A program made the position numbers and the translations under genes. This document shows, piece by piece, positions 54,551 to 64,000 of a stretch of DNA of 64,000 nucleotides (position 1 is the first letter of the stretch; each line of letters starts with the position of its first letter). Source of the DNA: Ochotona curzoniae. Its lineage: Eukaryota; Chordata; Mammalia; Lagomorpha; Ochotonidae. Below the pieces are notes generated by a model. That model worked only from the letters and a program-made list of their open reading frames with translations, did no database searches and was not told the DNA's origin. The stretch spans positions 12,284,501 to 12,348,500 of the forward strand of contig NW_024466607.1 of NCBI RefSeq assembly GCF_017591425.1. Direction: 5' to 3'.

Positions 54551-56240
54551 ACTAGCAATATCTAGAGAATAGCACCTTGCTGTACTTGCTGATATTGGGG
54601 TGTGTGTCTCCAGATGATGATGGCAATTCTCCAAAAATCCGCATGATGGTCACATCTTGATTAATTTGCAGCACCTGCTCTGGTTTCCTTCCAATAAGGA
54701 ATTTTTTTCTTAAATTGGTGGCATGATGTTATTTTTGAGATTTTTGAGTTTCAGAATTGGTCAGGCAAGCCTACATGTTCCATCTTGTCATTTTGTACAG
54801 TTCTGTATATCTAATTAAAGCTTCTTTCAGGTCTGTAAAAAGACCTAATGTGAAAAAAAAAAAAAGCAGAGTGTGTCAGAAAAAAGAAAGCCTAGGGCAG
54901 TCTGGAAAAGGGGGGTCCTTCATTAAAATAAGCACATTTGCTTAAATATAAAGGAAAGCCGTAACATATTAGTTGGCACTTCATTTTTAAAAAATATTGC
55001 CCAAGTATAATCAGATTCTATTGCCACATTTATGGTACACAAAAATGGGTCATGTTCATCCCCGCCATACTGTAGCATCCCAGTAAGTAATTGCAAATAA
55101 AGAAATGATTTACCATGTGGCTGGAACTCTGTCTCCCTCTTTGTAAGAAACAGTTGAGTTTATTTTAAATCGGTTCCTTATTCCCCCCTTCCCCCCCCCC
55201 CCGTTTGCTTATTGTTTTGCTATTCTGATGTTCTCATTTCCTGCAAGAATCTATTCAGAAGTTGAGTTACACAGCAGCAACATAAATACTCTTATAGATC
55301 ATGGTTACTGTTCTGTGGTTCCTGTTATGTCTGGGGGCTCCCAGAGTGGAAACTTCAACCACAATTCCCTTGGGAGCCACCAGCGTGGTACTGTCCCCCA
55401 TTCACTTGACTATAGGGTTCCCTGGACAGGGAAGCAATACCTTCTCTAACACAAAAAGTGTGTGGTCTTCCTGCTTTCCAACAACCCCCAAAACGAATCT
55501 CACAGATCCAAGTGAGGAGCCCTTCTGGTTAGAGCTTTGATACGTGTCAGACTTTCCCACGGTGCCGGAGGCTCAGCCGGACGCTGTCCCGTGTGCCCAC
55601 TCTCATTCCCATGGCGCCTTCATAGTAAACCTTGCTTGTTATTCTGACAGCCACACTGCCTCCCAACCGCTCATGCCCACCTCCCCGTGATCCTCAGGAC
55701 AAAGTTGAAGAAGCATAAGAGCCTGGAAGGACAGGCGTCTGACATGTTGTGGGTCATCAGAAAGATCCGCAAAGAATGGCTCGATTTACCCTTTCCATCC
55801 GGAGAATTCAAGCCAACTCGCTGGGAGTTGGAACTGCTCTTTCCCGCTTGTGGCCTTCCTTGCGCCGTCCTTTCTGGGGAGGTCAGAAAGGGAAAATGGG
55901 GTTGCAGACGCCTGCCTGCTGTCTTCTGGCTCGTTGGCTGTGTGAGGAACCACGAGAGGAACCTCCCGTGAGTGTCCAGCTTCCAGAGGTGGCAGGTGGG
56001 CGTCCTCGTTCCACACACCACGCACTCCCCTTTCCCGAGCAATCCCCGACTGCAGGCTCGTCCATGCTTCCCGCGCTGCTTCCAGGGACCACCAGGCCTG
56101 GCCAGTGTCTGGCTGAGACACTGCAAAGGCTATGTGACAGATACTGGGCTTTTCTCCTCAAAGAGCCACAAAAGTCAGTAAAATTCTTTCACATTGGGCC
56201 CAGATAGAAGAAACGAGAGTAAAAATAATGTTGTGTATTT
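54551..56240. other. Unannotated upstream flank of the CpG island
   Basis: Poly-A at 54855-54865 and a C-rich run at about 55185-55202. 55.23-55.54 kb has a short frame on + without family resemblance. 55.67-56.21 kb has overlapping frames of 90-150 codons on both strands and rising GC. No - strand splice donor or start cluster was found that would prove a divergent gene. Confidence 0.5.
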
Positions 56241-56509
56241 GTGTGCACATAACAGAACTTCCTCCTTGGTCGCTGGGCGCTAGTTGGAGCGAGCACCTCG
56301 TGCCCCTAAGGCTGCGGGCTTCCTACCCTCTCATCTGCACCGACGGCTACCACTACTTTTCCCGGGCCATTGTTCCCGCGTCGCTGGGGCTTCCCCCTCT
56401 AGCGTCCCCCCCGACTTCCTTCCGTCACTCGCCCCGCAAGCCCCACTTGTTTCCTGGGGTCCCACGCGCAACGCCGTCTGCTCCGACGCCCTCGGGCCGC
56501 CTGCAGGTG

Positions 56510-56660
56510 CGCCCCGCCCTCCTCGGGCCCCGCCCCCGAAGCCCCGCCCCGGAGTTCGCGTCACGGTGACGCGCGCGCCGCGCAGGCGCCATTCGGGGCC
56601 CGCCCTCCTCCCCGAGGCCGGCCGCCCGCCTGCCCGCCCTCCCGCCCGCTCGGTATTATG
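56510..56660 (+). promoter_or_regulatory. Core promoter with GC boxes, CRE-type palindrome and NRF1-like site
   Basis: GC boxes CCCCGCCCCC (56528-56537) and CCCCGCCCC (56542-56550) are followed by the near-perfect palindrome GCGTCACGGTGACGC (56558-56572), which contains two inverted CRE half-sites. Next comes GCGCAGGCGC (56580-56589, NRF1-like), overlapping GCGCCATT (56587-56594, YY1-like on the other strand). This arrangement is typical of housekeeping promoters. Orientation to + is inferred from the splice donors downstream. Confidence 0.75.
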
Positions 56661-56747
56661 ATAAACGCTGGGTGCGGGGCTTCGGCGGCCGGGAGGGAGT
56701 TGTCGGCGCCGCGGCCGCTGCGGACGGACGGCCGCCGTCCTGCTGAG
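56591..56747 (+). other. Predicted first exon of an unidentified gene
   Basis: The 5' edge is approximate. The 3' edge is the donor GAG|GTAAAG at 56748. An ATG at 56658 (A at -3, a moderate context) opens a frame of 30 codons that reaches the donor exactly at a codon boundary (MINAGCGASA... to ...RPAE). If the real start site is downstream of this ATG, or if it is an upstream frame, the exon is purely 5' UTR. Without exon 2 I cannot name the gene. The sequence from the donor to the window end would be intron 1. Confidence 0.6.
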
Positions 56748-56753
56748 GTAAAG
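56748..56753 (+). other. Splice donor, first candidate
   Basis: TGAG|GTAAAG matches the consensus MAG|GTRAGT well except at the last positions. It is the first good donor after the core promoter. Confidence 0.6.
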
Positions 56754-56922
56754 GAGGGCGAGCTGGGCCGGCGGGGCGGCGGGGGGCGCGCGCGGCCCGG
56801 GGAGCGGCGGCGTCGGGGATGAGGGGTGTCCGGGCCGGCCTCGTCAGCCGCCACCTCCGCTGGTCGCTCCGGGACCGGACGCCCGGGGCCGGACGGGCCG
56901 CCGCCGCCGCCGAGGGCGGAAA

Positions 56923-56928
56923 GTAAGT
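56923..56928 (+). other. Splice donor, alternative candidate
   Basis: GGAAA|GTAAGT has a perfect intronic half (GTAAGT) but A instead of G at -1. Using it would extend exon 1 by 175 bases through a GCC-repeat region, with the 56658 frame closing at a TGA at about 56820. Confidence 0.4.
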
Positions 56929-57219
56929 TGTGCGCTCGTCCGGGGAGGACGCGGCGGCCGCGGGCCTGGGCGGCGATGGGGGGGGGACCGGCCCCCGAGC
57001 GGCCGGCGTCCCTGCGGCGGGCGGGCCCTGCCCTTGCGGCCGCGGCGGGATTGCGGCACCTTCGGGGAGGCGCCCGCATCCCCGCGCCCCGCCCCGGAGC
57101 GGGCCCGAGCGGAGCGGGGAGGTCGGGGCAGCTCGGGGGGTGCTTCTCCCTTCCCCGAGCGGAACATGGAGAGACGTGGGACCGCAGCGCGGAGGGGTGC
57201 CTCGACCCCGACTGCAGCC

Positions 57220-57246
57220 TTTTTTTTTTTTTTTTTTTTTTTTTTT
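57220..57246. repeat. Poly(T)27 homopolymer in the predicted intron 1
   Basis: An uninterrupted run of 27 T lies at the downstream shoulder of the CpG island. No SINE or other retroposed body adjoins it on either side, so it is not an obvious retroposon tail. Confidence 0.95.
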
Positions 57247-57249
57247 GCA

Positions 57250-58195
57250 ATGGAACCGGGGTGGGGGGGGATGTTGTTGTCCGCGGAGAAAGGGGAGCGG
57301 GGTGAGGGAGGAGGAGGAACAGGGCCATCCCGAGGGACAGCTAGAATTTTTCTGGTTGGGAAGCCTGCGTTCTTCTCCGTAGTCATCGCCTGTTGAGTTC
57401 TTTTCTGGAACAGTTTTTTTTTGGGGGGGTGGGGGAGTGTGCGAGGGGAGGAAGCCCTACCCTCTCCTGTCTCGCTCGGACTGGGATCTCGGCGCAGTTA
57501 GCAGGCTTAATTTCTGGTTTTATTTGTTTTTCCTGGGCGATTCCTCGCAGTTGGATCAGATAACGCTCTAGGAGCTTCGTAAGGAGTTCGGGCCGGGCGC
57601 AGCCCTGGGGGAGGGGAGGGGGGAGAACTTGGCAGTGAGATGATTGTATCTGTAGACCGGTGACGATTTGGGAACTTTGGAATTGTCAGGCTGGTGTCTC
57701 CCGCTCGGTTCCTTGGAGAGCGTTCTCCGAGTCTGTGAAAGAGGCGGCAAAGCCCGGGGCATGTGTTCTAGATTGTAATCAGAGGTCAGGTGCAGACTGG
57801 CTAGCCGGTGGTGGTGGACCTGCAAGCGGCCAGGCGTATTGTTGAATCTTCACACTGAAAAGGCCCCTGCCAGGCGTTCCTCACAGGGCTTGGGGCGCCC
57901 TGTCCCATCCCAAATTGGTCTTTATCAGCGTGTTTATCAAAGTGTACTTCCCAGCCTGGGTTGTCAAGACTTATGTAATCAACTTGTTAATTTATAATCC
58001 TGTTCCATTGCTTTGCAGATTTATAAAACCATTCCCTTAAGGAAATCTGTCTTCAACGTCTGCTTACATATTTCTCTTGGAGTTGGGTTGCAGGACTGGA
58101 ATGTACTGTTCAAGTGGAGATCCCAGCACATTAATTAGGCAGGTTGATGGTTGTTCATATTGGTCTGTCTGGGTGAGGGGACAGGTGCCATTCCC
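57250..58195. other. Predicted intron 1, proximal part, no feature
   Basis: A T9-G7 run lies at about 57414-57429 and G-rich sequence at 57607-57623. Composition falls from island-like to ordinary by about 57.85 kb. No exon is recognised. Confidence 0.5.
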
Positions 58196-58199
58196 ATAG

Positions 58200-58300
58200 G
58201 ACAGGTCTAGAAATGAGACAAGTGATGGGACATCCCAAGGTCACACGTGGAGTTGAGTTAGAAATCAACTGCACAGTGCCAACTGTCCTTGATGCTCCCA
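58200..58300 (-). mobile_element. MIR remnant
   Basis: 'tctagaaatgagacaagtga', 'tgggacatcccaaggtcaca', 'cgtggagttgagttagaaat' and 'caact' follow the antisense MIR order ('agatgaggaaactga...cttgcccaaggtcacacagc...gagccgggatt'). Confidence 0.5.
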
Positions 58301-58482
58301 TCATCAAGATTTTCCAGGCAAGGGTTTTGAGGGCTGCCTTTCAGTTTTTAAAATTTGCATAGCTTCTTTCTATTGTCTCATGTTGTGCACAGAATTACTG
58401 TACTTGTATTTATGGTTCTGAATACATTCCCCTCACTCCCCGTGTTATTGCAGTAAGATCATTAGTTTAAAATGCAGTGGAG

Positions 58483-58809
58483 GGCCTGGTGCGATAGCCT
58501 AGCAGCTAAAGTCCTCCCCTTGCACGCAGCAGGATTCCATATGGGCTCCGTTTTAATCCTAGCAGCCCTGCTTCCCATCCAGCTCCCTGCTTGTGGCCTG
58601 GGGAAGCAGTCGAGGATGGCCCAGGTCCTTGGGACCCTGCACCCATGTGGGAGACCCGGAGGAGGCTCTGGGCTTCTGGCTTTGGATCGGCTCAGCTCTG
58701 GCCATTGCGGTCACTTGGGCTGTGAATCATTGGACGGAAGATCTTTCTGTCTCTCCTCCTCTTGGTATATCTGACTTTCCAATAAAAAATAAAATCTTAA
58801 ACAAAACAA
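58483..58809 (+). mobile_element. C SINE in predicted intron 1
   Basis: Head 'gggcctggtgcgatagccta', 'gcagctaaagtcctcccctt', 'gattccatatgggctccgtt', body 'gaggatggcccaggtccttg', 'gaatcattggacggaagatc', tail 'tctgactttccaataaaaaa'. The flanks AATGCAGTGGAG (to 58482) and AACACAGTGGAG (58810-58821) form the duplication. The B box is mutated (GTTTTAATCC). It is one of the younger copies. Confidence 0.95.
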
Positions 58810-58821
58810 AACACAGTGGAG

Positions 58822-61665
58822 CTCAGAAGTTGTGTTAATTTACATTTTTTTTTAGATCAGAAAGGTAGAGTGGGCTCCTGTGGCTCAGATTTATCCCATA
58901 ACCTACAGGAAAGGCTTTCACTGTCCCTGCTGGATTGAAGAATGCTGGGGACGTTTGTGCATCCCTCAGGAAGAGGTTCTGGTGTCCAAACCAGGCAGGG
59001 AACACCTGGCCCGCAGGCCGTACAGGGCAGCCTCCGGCTGGGACTTGAAATTCAATCAATCTATTGCAGACTAATTTTTAAGTTGATCGTTTTGTTTGCC
59101 CCACAGATTTTATTATAAATACCCACTGGTCCTGGCAGAAAATGTTCCCCAACCTGAACTAAACCTTCACTGTGGGTGTTGTTTTCCTACAGAAAGTGAA
59201 ACTAAATAGAGAAGTTACTGAGTTTTGGAGCTCCTCAGGGAACTGTCGTTCTAGGTTTGGGTATAAATAAGGCATCTTTTTCTTTCCTGTGGGAGCTTAT
59301 CTGAGGCTAACAGCTCATACTGCCCAGGAAGAAAAGGGACATGGGACCCTTCCTTGAGGCCAGGACCTGAGCAGGTAAATTCTTAGAGCAGCTTACTTAG
59401 TGGGGAAAGTTGAGTTGATTCTAGCAGCGTGAAAGATACACTTAGCCTTTGGTCATTTATTAATGAAGCTTTGTGTTTCTGTTTTTGGGGCCCTGGGATT
59501 GAAGGTAGCAATAGGACAGTAGACATGAAACAGTTGCTGTGTTTAGGAGTTAAAAAGCAGTTGGGGAGCAGCAAGGTAGACCAGGAGGATAGGAAGTGCT
59601 GCCTGTGGTGGTGAGGGCTGGAGAGGGCTGTGAGCACTCCGTCTTGGGGGTGCTTCACAGAAAAAGTGGTGGTTAAAGTGGACTCAAAGGGTGCTGGAGA
59701 GGGAGGGTGAGAGGACCAGACCAAGTGGCTGGCCAAGGACTGAGACCCAAGTGGGTAAAAGGGAATTGAGGAGGTAGAGGCAGCGCAGCTGTTCCTTCTT
59801 CAAAGCATTTGAAAGGATGCGCAGGATGGGGCCCTGGCTTTGGGAGGACGAGGAAGGAGTTGGGTGTTCTGTTGGGGTTTGGACAGCACTGGTGTAAAAT
59901 CCCTCAGGCTCGGTGAGCCGGCCCTGGAAGTGTGTTTCTGCACCGCAGAGGAGCTCGCTTCCTCCTGGCTTTCCTGCACAGCTGTGCTGGGGTGTGGCCT
60001 TGTGTCCCACGGGAAGCTCGTTGCTTGCCAGTGGTGGGGGAGGGACCGCTCAAGACGATCTCTGCTCTGTCCAGCCTGGCCGTTGGTTTTTCTGTGGTCA
60101 CTTCCAGGGCCTGCTGAAAGCCGGCTTGGGTAGGCTCTTCCAGGCCACGAATCAGGCCGCTCCCCCTTTCTTTGCTTAGCTTGGGTCCCCAGTCTCCTGG
60201 CACATGGCTGCTCACGGTTCCTTCCAAGTCAGAGGTCTAATCCCTGGGCTGTGATCTTGGAAGGTCTGGAGAGTGTGCAGACCCAGAGCAAGGCTCTCTG
60301 TGAATGCACGTGCCTCCCCGCTGTACATCATACTCACCTGGGCTGATCACTGGAGCTGTGCGGCTGTGCAGTGTGAGTGAACAGAGCCCTGTGGGCCGTG
60401 GGTCTCTCCTGTGGACAGGCCGCTGTCTTTCTCACACCAGAGGACTCGGCTCCTCAAAGGGAGGACGACCTCCCAGACCGACCAGAATCGTGTCTGGGAC
60501 ATCATCCTGCACTCGAGAGATAAGCATGTCATCTTTGTTGTTCTTTATCACTCTGATAATAGAACTGTACCTGTTTTAAATCAATAAGGTTGGATTTAAA
60601 GTGTTCAGTCATACTGTTCTAGAGCCAGAGACAGATCTTCTGTCTGTGCTAGCCTGTTGTAGAGGCGCAGGAGGTGTTTGTTCCTGGTCTTTCTGCCCAG
60701 TCAGAATGGCGTGGCCAGCCTCCGCTCTGCTGGAGTGGGTCTTGATGTCCCTCTGGGTTCCACCCCCCTGGCCACTGAAATCTTGGATTCTGCTTCTGAG
60801 ACACGGTTCCCCACTGCATCCTCTCGGTGTCTGTCCTTATGTTAAAGACTAAGTAATCGTTCACCTGGGGACACCACCAGAAGTCCCCTTACCTGTCCCC
60901 CAGCCTCGTCTTGCCTGTCCAGATGGTTGGTTAAGCTGCTGGCTGATTGCTGCTCCCCTGCCGAGTCCTTTTTGGACCTCTTCTGCTCGCCTTGGTTTGT
61001 TCATTGAACTATGCATTTTGAGTAGATGCTGAGCTTGGCAAGCCCTGGGATAGACATGAGCTTAAGTGCACTGAACTGACCATTTATCCAGTGGGGTGGG
61101 TGGATTGTTCCCCTTGCACTGTTGATTGTGACCCCATGGTTGTGAAGAGCTGGATTAACCAAGGACCTGGTGCCGAATGTGGGAGCTGTGGAGGCGCATG
61201 AGGAGGGCAGGAGGAAGTCGAGGCAGAGACCTGTAAGTAGGGTACTGACGCGTGGGCAAGGACCAGCCAGACAAGGCCCTTCCTGCCTAGCTGATTGGGT
61301 CTGCTGATTGGACCTGACTCTCTCAGGTCTCTTTCCTGGAAAGCTTCCTCTCATTATTGCCAATTTCAATTCTTAGCTTCCACATAGAGTAGTTTTCTCT
61401 GGGTTGCCTTCTATGAATTCCCCAAGGCAGATTGGAGAGAAAGAACAAACAGCTCCTTTTATGCGTCTGTTCCTGTGAGCAGTTGGGAAGGTCGAGTCGG
61501 GAAGGGCCCCAGTGTATCCTGCAGAGGTGCTCAGGAGCCAGTGTGTTGGGCCTGTGGTAACATTAAGACGGTGAACTAGATGCAGCCCTTCAGATGCAGG
61601 AGAATTGTGGGAGGGAAGCCAGTTCTGAAAAGTTAGGGGGAGAGAATTCTTGAGTCATTTTGATC
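58822..61665. other. Predicted intron 1, middle part
   Basis: No exon can be called. Acceptor-like strings with pyrimidine tracts (for example 'gtttgccccacag' at about 59095-59107 and 'gttttcctacag' at about 59181-59192) are not followed by a convincing exon with a donor. Open frames of 85-120 codons at 59.4-61.4 kb overlap on both strands and lack family resemblance. Confidence 0.45.
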
Positions 61666-61669
61666 CCAC

Positions 61670-61800
61670 TCACAGCTTGTTAATGTATATTATCCCATTT
61701 AGCTTTCACAATAACTGTCCAAAGTGGTAATTATCATTGTTTTATAGATAAAGACATGCCTGTTCTTACAAGTTGAGTAACTTGTTGGGCTCCCGTTCTG
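61670..61800 (-). mobile_element. MIR remnant
   Basis: 'atattatcccatttagcttt', 'cacaataactgtccaaagtg', 'gtaattatcattgttttata', 'gataaagacatgcctg' and 'agttgagtaacttgttggg' give a clear antisense MIR order ('cccatttaatcctcacaaca...tattatccccattttacagatgag'). Confidence 0.7.
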
Positions 61801-64000
61801 GGGCACTCTTTCCATTGAGTTAACGTGTTGCTCTGCAGATGTGCTGAACAAATGAGTTTTGATGCTTGCTGGAGCGCACCCCAGTGGTGAAATCAGGAAG
61901 AACATTTCACCGTGTGGTACTGGACACAGGGAGACTTGGGGTTGCTGTTCTGACCTCTCCAGTGTTCCTTCCCCCGCGTGTACACACGCACACTGTGTGC
62001 GGTCATGATATCTTATTCCCTATTGCCTAACTAGGGAAAAATATCTGAATATCTTGAACCTGGTTTATTGTTCAACCATGTCCGCTGTTAGAGAAACTTA
62101 GATATTTTAATGGACGTTTTATTCTTAAAGTATCTGCAGAACATTCTTGGCAACAAATATTCATGGATATGTTAGAGAATACTATATTCATGGATTTCTT
62201 TAGGATAATCATAGGAGTTGTGCAGCCTTTCTATTTAACAGTGGACGAAAGTAGAGTGAGTGAGTTTTCAAGGTACAGTGTAGCTTTCTGTTTTGCCTTG
62301 TCTTCTGCTGAGTCTCCCTTCATCGTCTCACAGCGTTATGAATGGCTCGAAGACATCTGAGTGAGGATGGATATTCACTCAGCAGTTTCAGGGCATAATT
62401 TAGTTCTTTTGCTTTCCTGTGTAAAAAGTATTTACTAATCCTCTTACAAAGAAAAATGCTTTTTTAGAAGGAAATGGAAAGAATGTCATTTGTAAACTAC
62501 ATTACAATTGCAGTTTGGGAAAAAAACTAAGTGTTTAGGCCAAAAATAAGACCTACCTAACTTTGAACCCGAGTTTCTTCCTGGGTTTTGGCTGGGCAGG
62601 AATCTTGCCTTCGCGGTTGGATGACTTACTGTGTAATGCTCTTGTTGGGGGCCCTCCTTGGTGTCTCCATGGCTGGTAGTTGCCTCTGTCTGAAAGGTTG
62701 TTTGCCTCTGATTCCCTTCCTCAACTTAACAGATCGGTTTGTAAACGTTTCAGCAGGTTAGTAGAATTACTTGGTGGTAATGTTTATTAGGTGAGTCCCC
62801 GTTTTGATTGATTGCTGGGATGGAATGGAGGAGCACCAGAAATGCCAGAGTGCCTAGATTTGTCTTAGTGCTTTTGCTTCGTGCTCGTGAGACAGGTGCC
62901 GGGGAGTTTCATTGTGTTGCGGGGGAGATGCGTACGGCCCGGGTGCCCAGGTGCCCAGGTGCCCAGGGTTGGCGCCCGGCTGAGGGCGTCTGCAGTCACT
63001 GTGGCCTTGCTTTCCCTTTTGCACAGTTGTTACGATCCCTCCATTTCGTCACTGCTTGCGAGGAGCTAAATGATGTAACAACAAGCCCGCTGCCTCTGAA
63101 GATGAAATTATAGTTCCTCATTTGAGATCTGCACTCACACAAAACTAGGATTCTGATGGGTGGCTGAGATAATTTTTTTAATTTAAGAAGTGAAAAAAAA
63201 GTTAGCTGTAGTTTTGTTGTAAATCTCACTTGTGAAAATACCTGTGTCAGTTAATGCTAGGTTTTAGGAAAGTAGTATGTGCATGGATGATAATGAGAGA
63301 GATCTGATGAGTCAAAACCAAAATTGATGTTTTATGGAACTTTGGAATGAACATCGAACTTCAGAAATTCTCTAATGAACTTTATTTTTGCAGTGCTGTC
63401 ATGTGTTAACACAGAGGATTTTCCTCATCAGCTCTTTGATAACCTTTTTCTGTGTGTGTAACTCTTTAGTGACACCTTTAATTAAGCTTTAGTATAATTC
63501 AAAGATAGATATATGGTGAGTTATTACTGTGTCAGGTTTTCCATCAGTTGGAAAGGCAGGTTTGGTCACAGTTGATTAAATGGTGAGCCATGGCGGGTTT
63601 TTTGGAATCCGTCTTTTCCACATCCTTACTCACTTCTACTCAGAATCTTACACTGCTCAGTTCACCTTGCTTCTGCTCAGAATCCTAACTGCACCCCACC
63701 TGGCATCTGCTTGCCTCAGCCAGCGGGCCAGGGGCTGCCTCACGCTGCTGCCTTTTTCTCCCGTTTTGGCAGTAGGGTGCTTCTGCTCGCAGTGGAAGGG
63801 GCTTGGGGCAGCCTCTTCCTTTAGTGGCCAGCCTCTTTGACAGCCTGCGTTGGGCTAGCCTGTATAATCCGCTGTTTCCTTGTACATCCCATTTTATTAT
63901 CTCATTTGTAAGATTCTAAAGGACAGGGACTGTGTCATGTCCTGGACAATCAGGGCTGAAATAACTGGTTAATGCCAGCTAGCGCTGTGGTGCTCCACTT
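61801..64000. other. Predicted intron 1, distal part to the window end
   Basis: An 8-bp tandem repeat lies at 62943-62966 and a GC-richer patch at about 62880-63000. 'tttatttttgcag' at 63382-63394 is a fair acceptor, but no donor-bounded exon follows clearly. Nothing else is recognised. Confidence 0.45.
62943..62966. repeat. 8-bp tandem repeat, three units
   Basis: GTGCCCAG is repeated three times in a small GC-rich patch that also holds 'ggcgcccggctgagggcg'. Confidence 0.85.

Larger units (their letters stand above)
56255..57200. promoter_or_regulatory. CpG island
   Basis: CpG-dense, GC-rich sequence begins near 'cgctgggcgctagttggagcg' and continues to 'gggtgcctcgaccccgactg'. It is the only such segment in the window and has no transposon in it, as expected of a constitutive promoter. 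The densest part is about 56500-57120. Confidence 0.95.

Noticed and set aside
55671..56207. Frames of 90-152 codons on both strands left of the CpG island, considered as a divergent gene
   Set aside because: No - strand donor, no conserved-looking protein, and frames overlap in all phases. A divergent transcript is possible but is not shown by the sequence.
56561..57328. 255-codon - strand frame across the CpG island
   Set aside because: GC-rich DNA lacks stop codons by composition. The predicted protein is low-complexity (Ala/Arg/Pro/Gly) and runs through the poly(T) tract as poly-Lys. It is a shadow of the island, not a gene.
59095..59210. Two acceptor-like strings ('gtttgccccacag' and 'gttttcctacag') considered as exon 2 starts
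   Set aside because: No following donor-bounded open exon is evident, and such acceptor-like strings are common in introns.
63382..63420. Acceptor-like 'tttatttttgcag' near the window end
   Set aside because: A fair polypyrimidine tract, but no convincing donor or coding frame follows. Left as an intron.
1..64000. CRISPR arrays, operons, phage or bacterial mobile elements
   Set aside because: The window is vertebrate nuclear DNA (SINEs, L1, LTR relics, a CpG-island promoter). None of these features exists here.

Overview
The window is mammalian nuclear DNA, almost certainly from a lagomorph and most likely a pika (Ochotona). The evidence is about 33 copies of the lagomorph tRNA-derived C SINE. 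The best-preserved copies have the head 'gcctagtggctaaagtcct' and the tail 'ggacggaagatctttct...tctgactttccaataaa', which I recall as the pika version rather than the rabbit one. Bacterial-style features (operons, ribosome binding sites, CRISPR) do not apply. The open reading frames in the window are short, overlap on both strands and often run through repeats. None resembles a known protein.

Layout. 1-56.2 kb is intergenic (or possibly intronic) DNA without any recognisable exon. It holds layered transposon fossils: L1 pieces in both orientations (5.8-7.85, 8.0-8.3, 11.9-12.6, 13.6-14.1, 17.5-18.2, 18.7-18.9, 29.3-29.95 and 51.5-54.15 kb), L2 and MIR remnants (the clearest L2 at 36.6-37.5 kb), MLT1-like LTRs (30.35 and 44.1 kb), hAT-type DNA elements (14.2, 36.7 and 39.3 kb), a family of short mariner-like inverted-repeat elements (about nine copies or pieces), and the C SINEs on top. 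Insertion order can be read in several places from target-site duplications. Microsatellites, a 17-bp minisatellite at 19.64 kb and two LTR-like or promoter-like segments (48.6-49.3 and 52.1-52.5 kb) complete this part.

56.25-57.2 kb is a strong CpG island with GC boxes, a palindromic pair of CRE half-sites, an NRF1-like site and good splice donors on the + strand at 56748 and 56923. I read it as the promoter and first exon of a housekeeping-type gene transcribed to the right. 57-64 kb would then be its first intron, with one C SINE and two MIR remnants. The gene cannot be named from exon 1, and no second exon can be called with confidence.

I found no previously undescribed biological system. 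The observations best worth following are the CpG-island promoter with an open frame that reaches its donor in phase, the mariner-like mini-element family, the LTR-like block with about 28-bp internal repeats that split an L1, the TATA-box/poly(A)-signal segment at 48.6-49.3 kb, and the youngest SINE, which has a perfect 17-bp target-site duplication.
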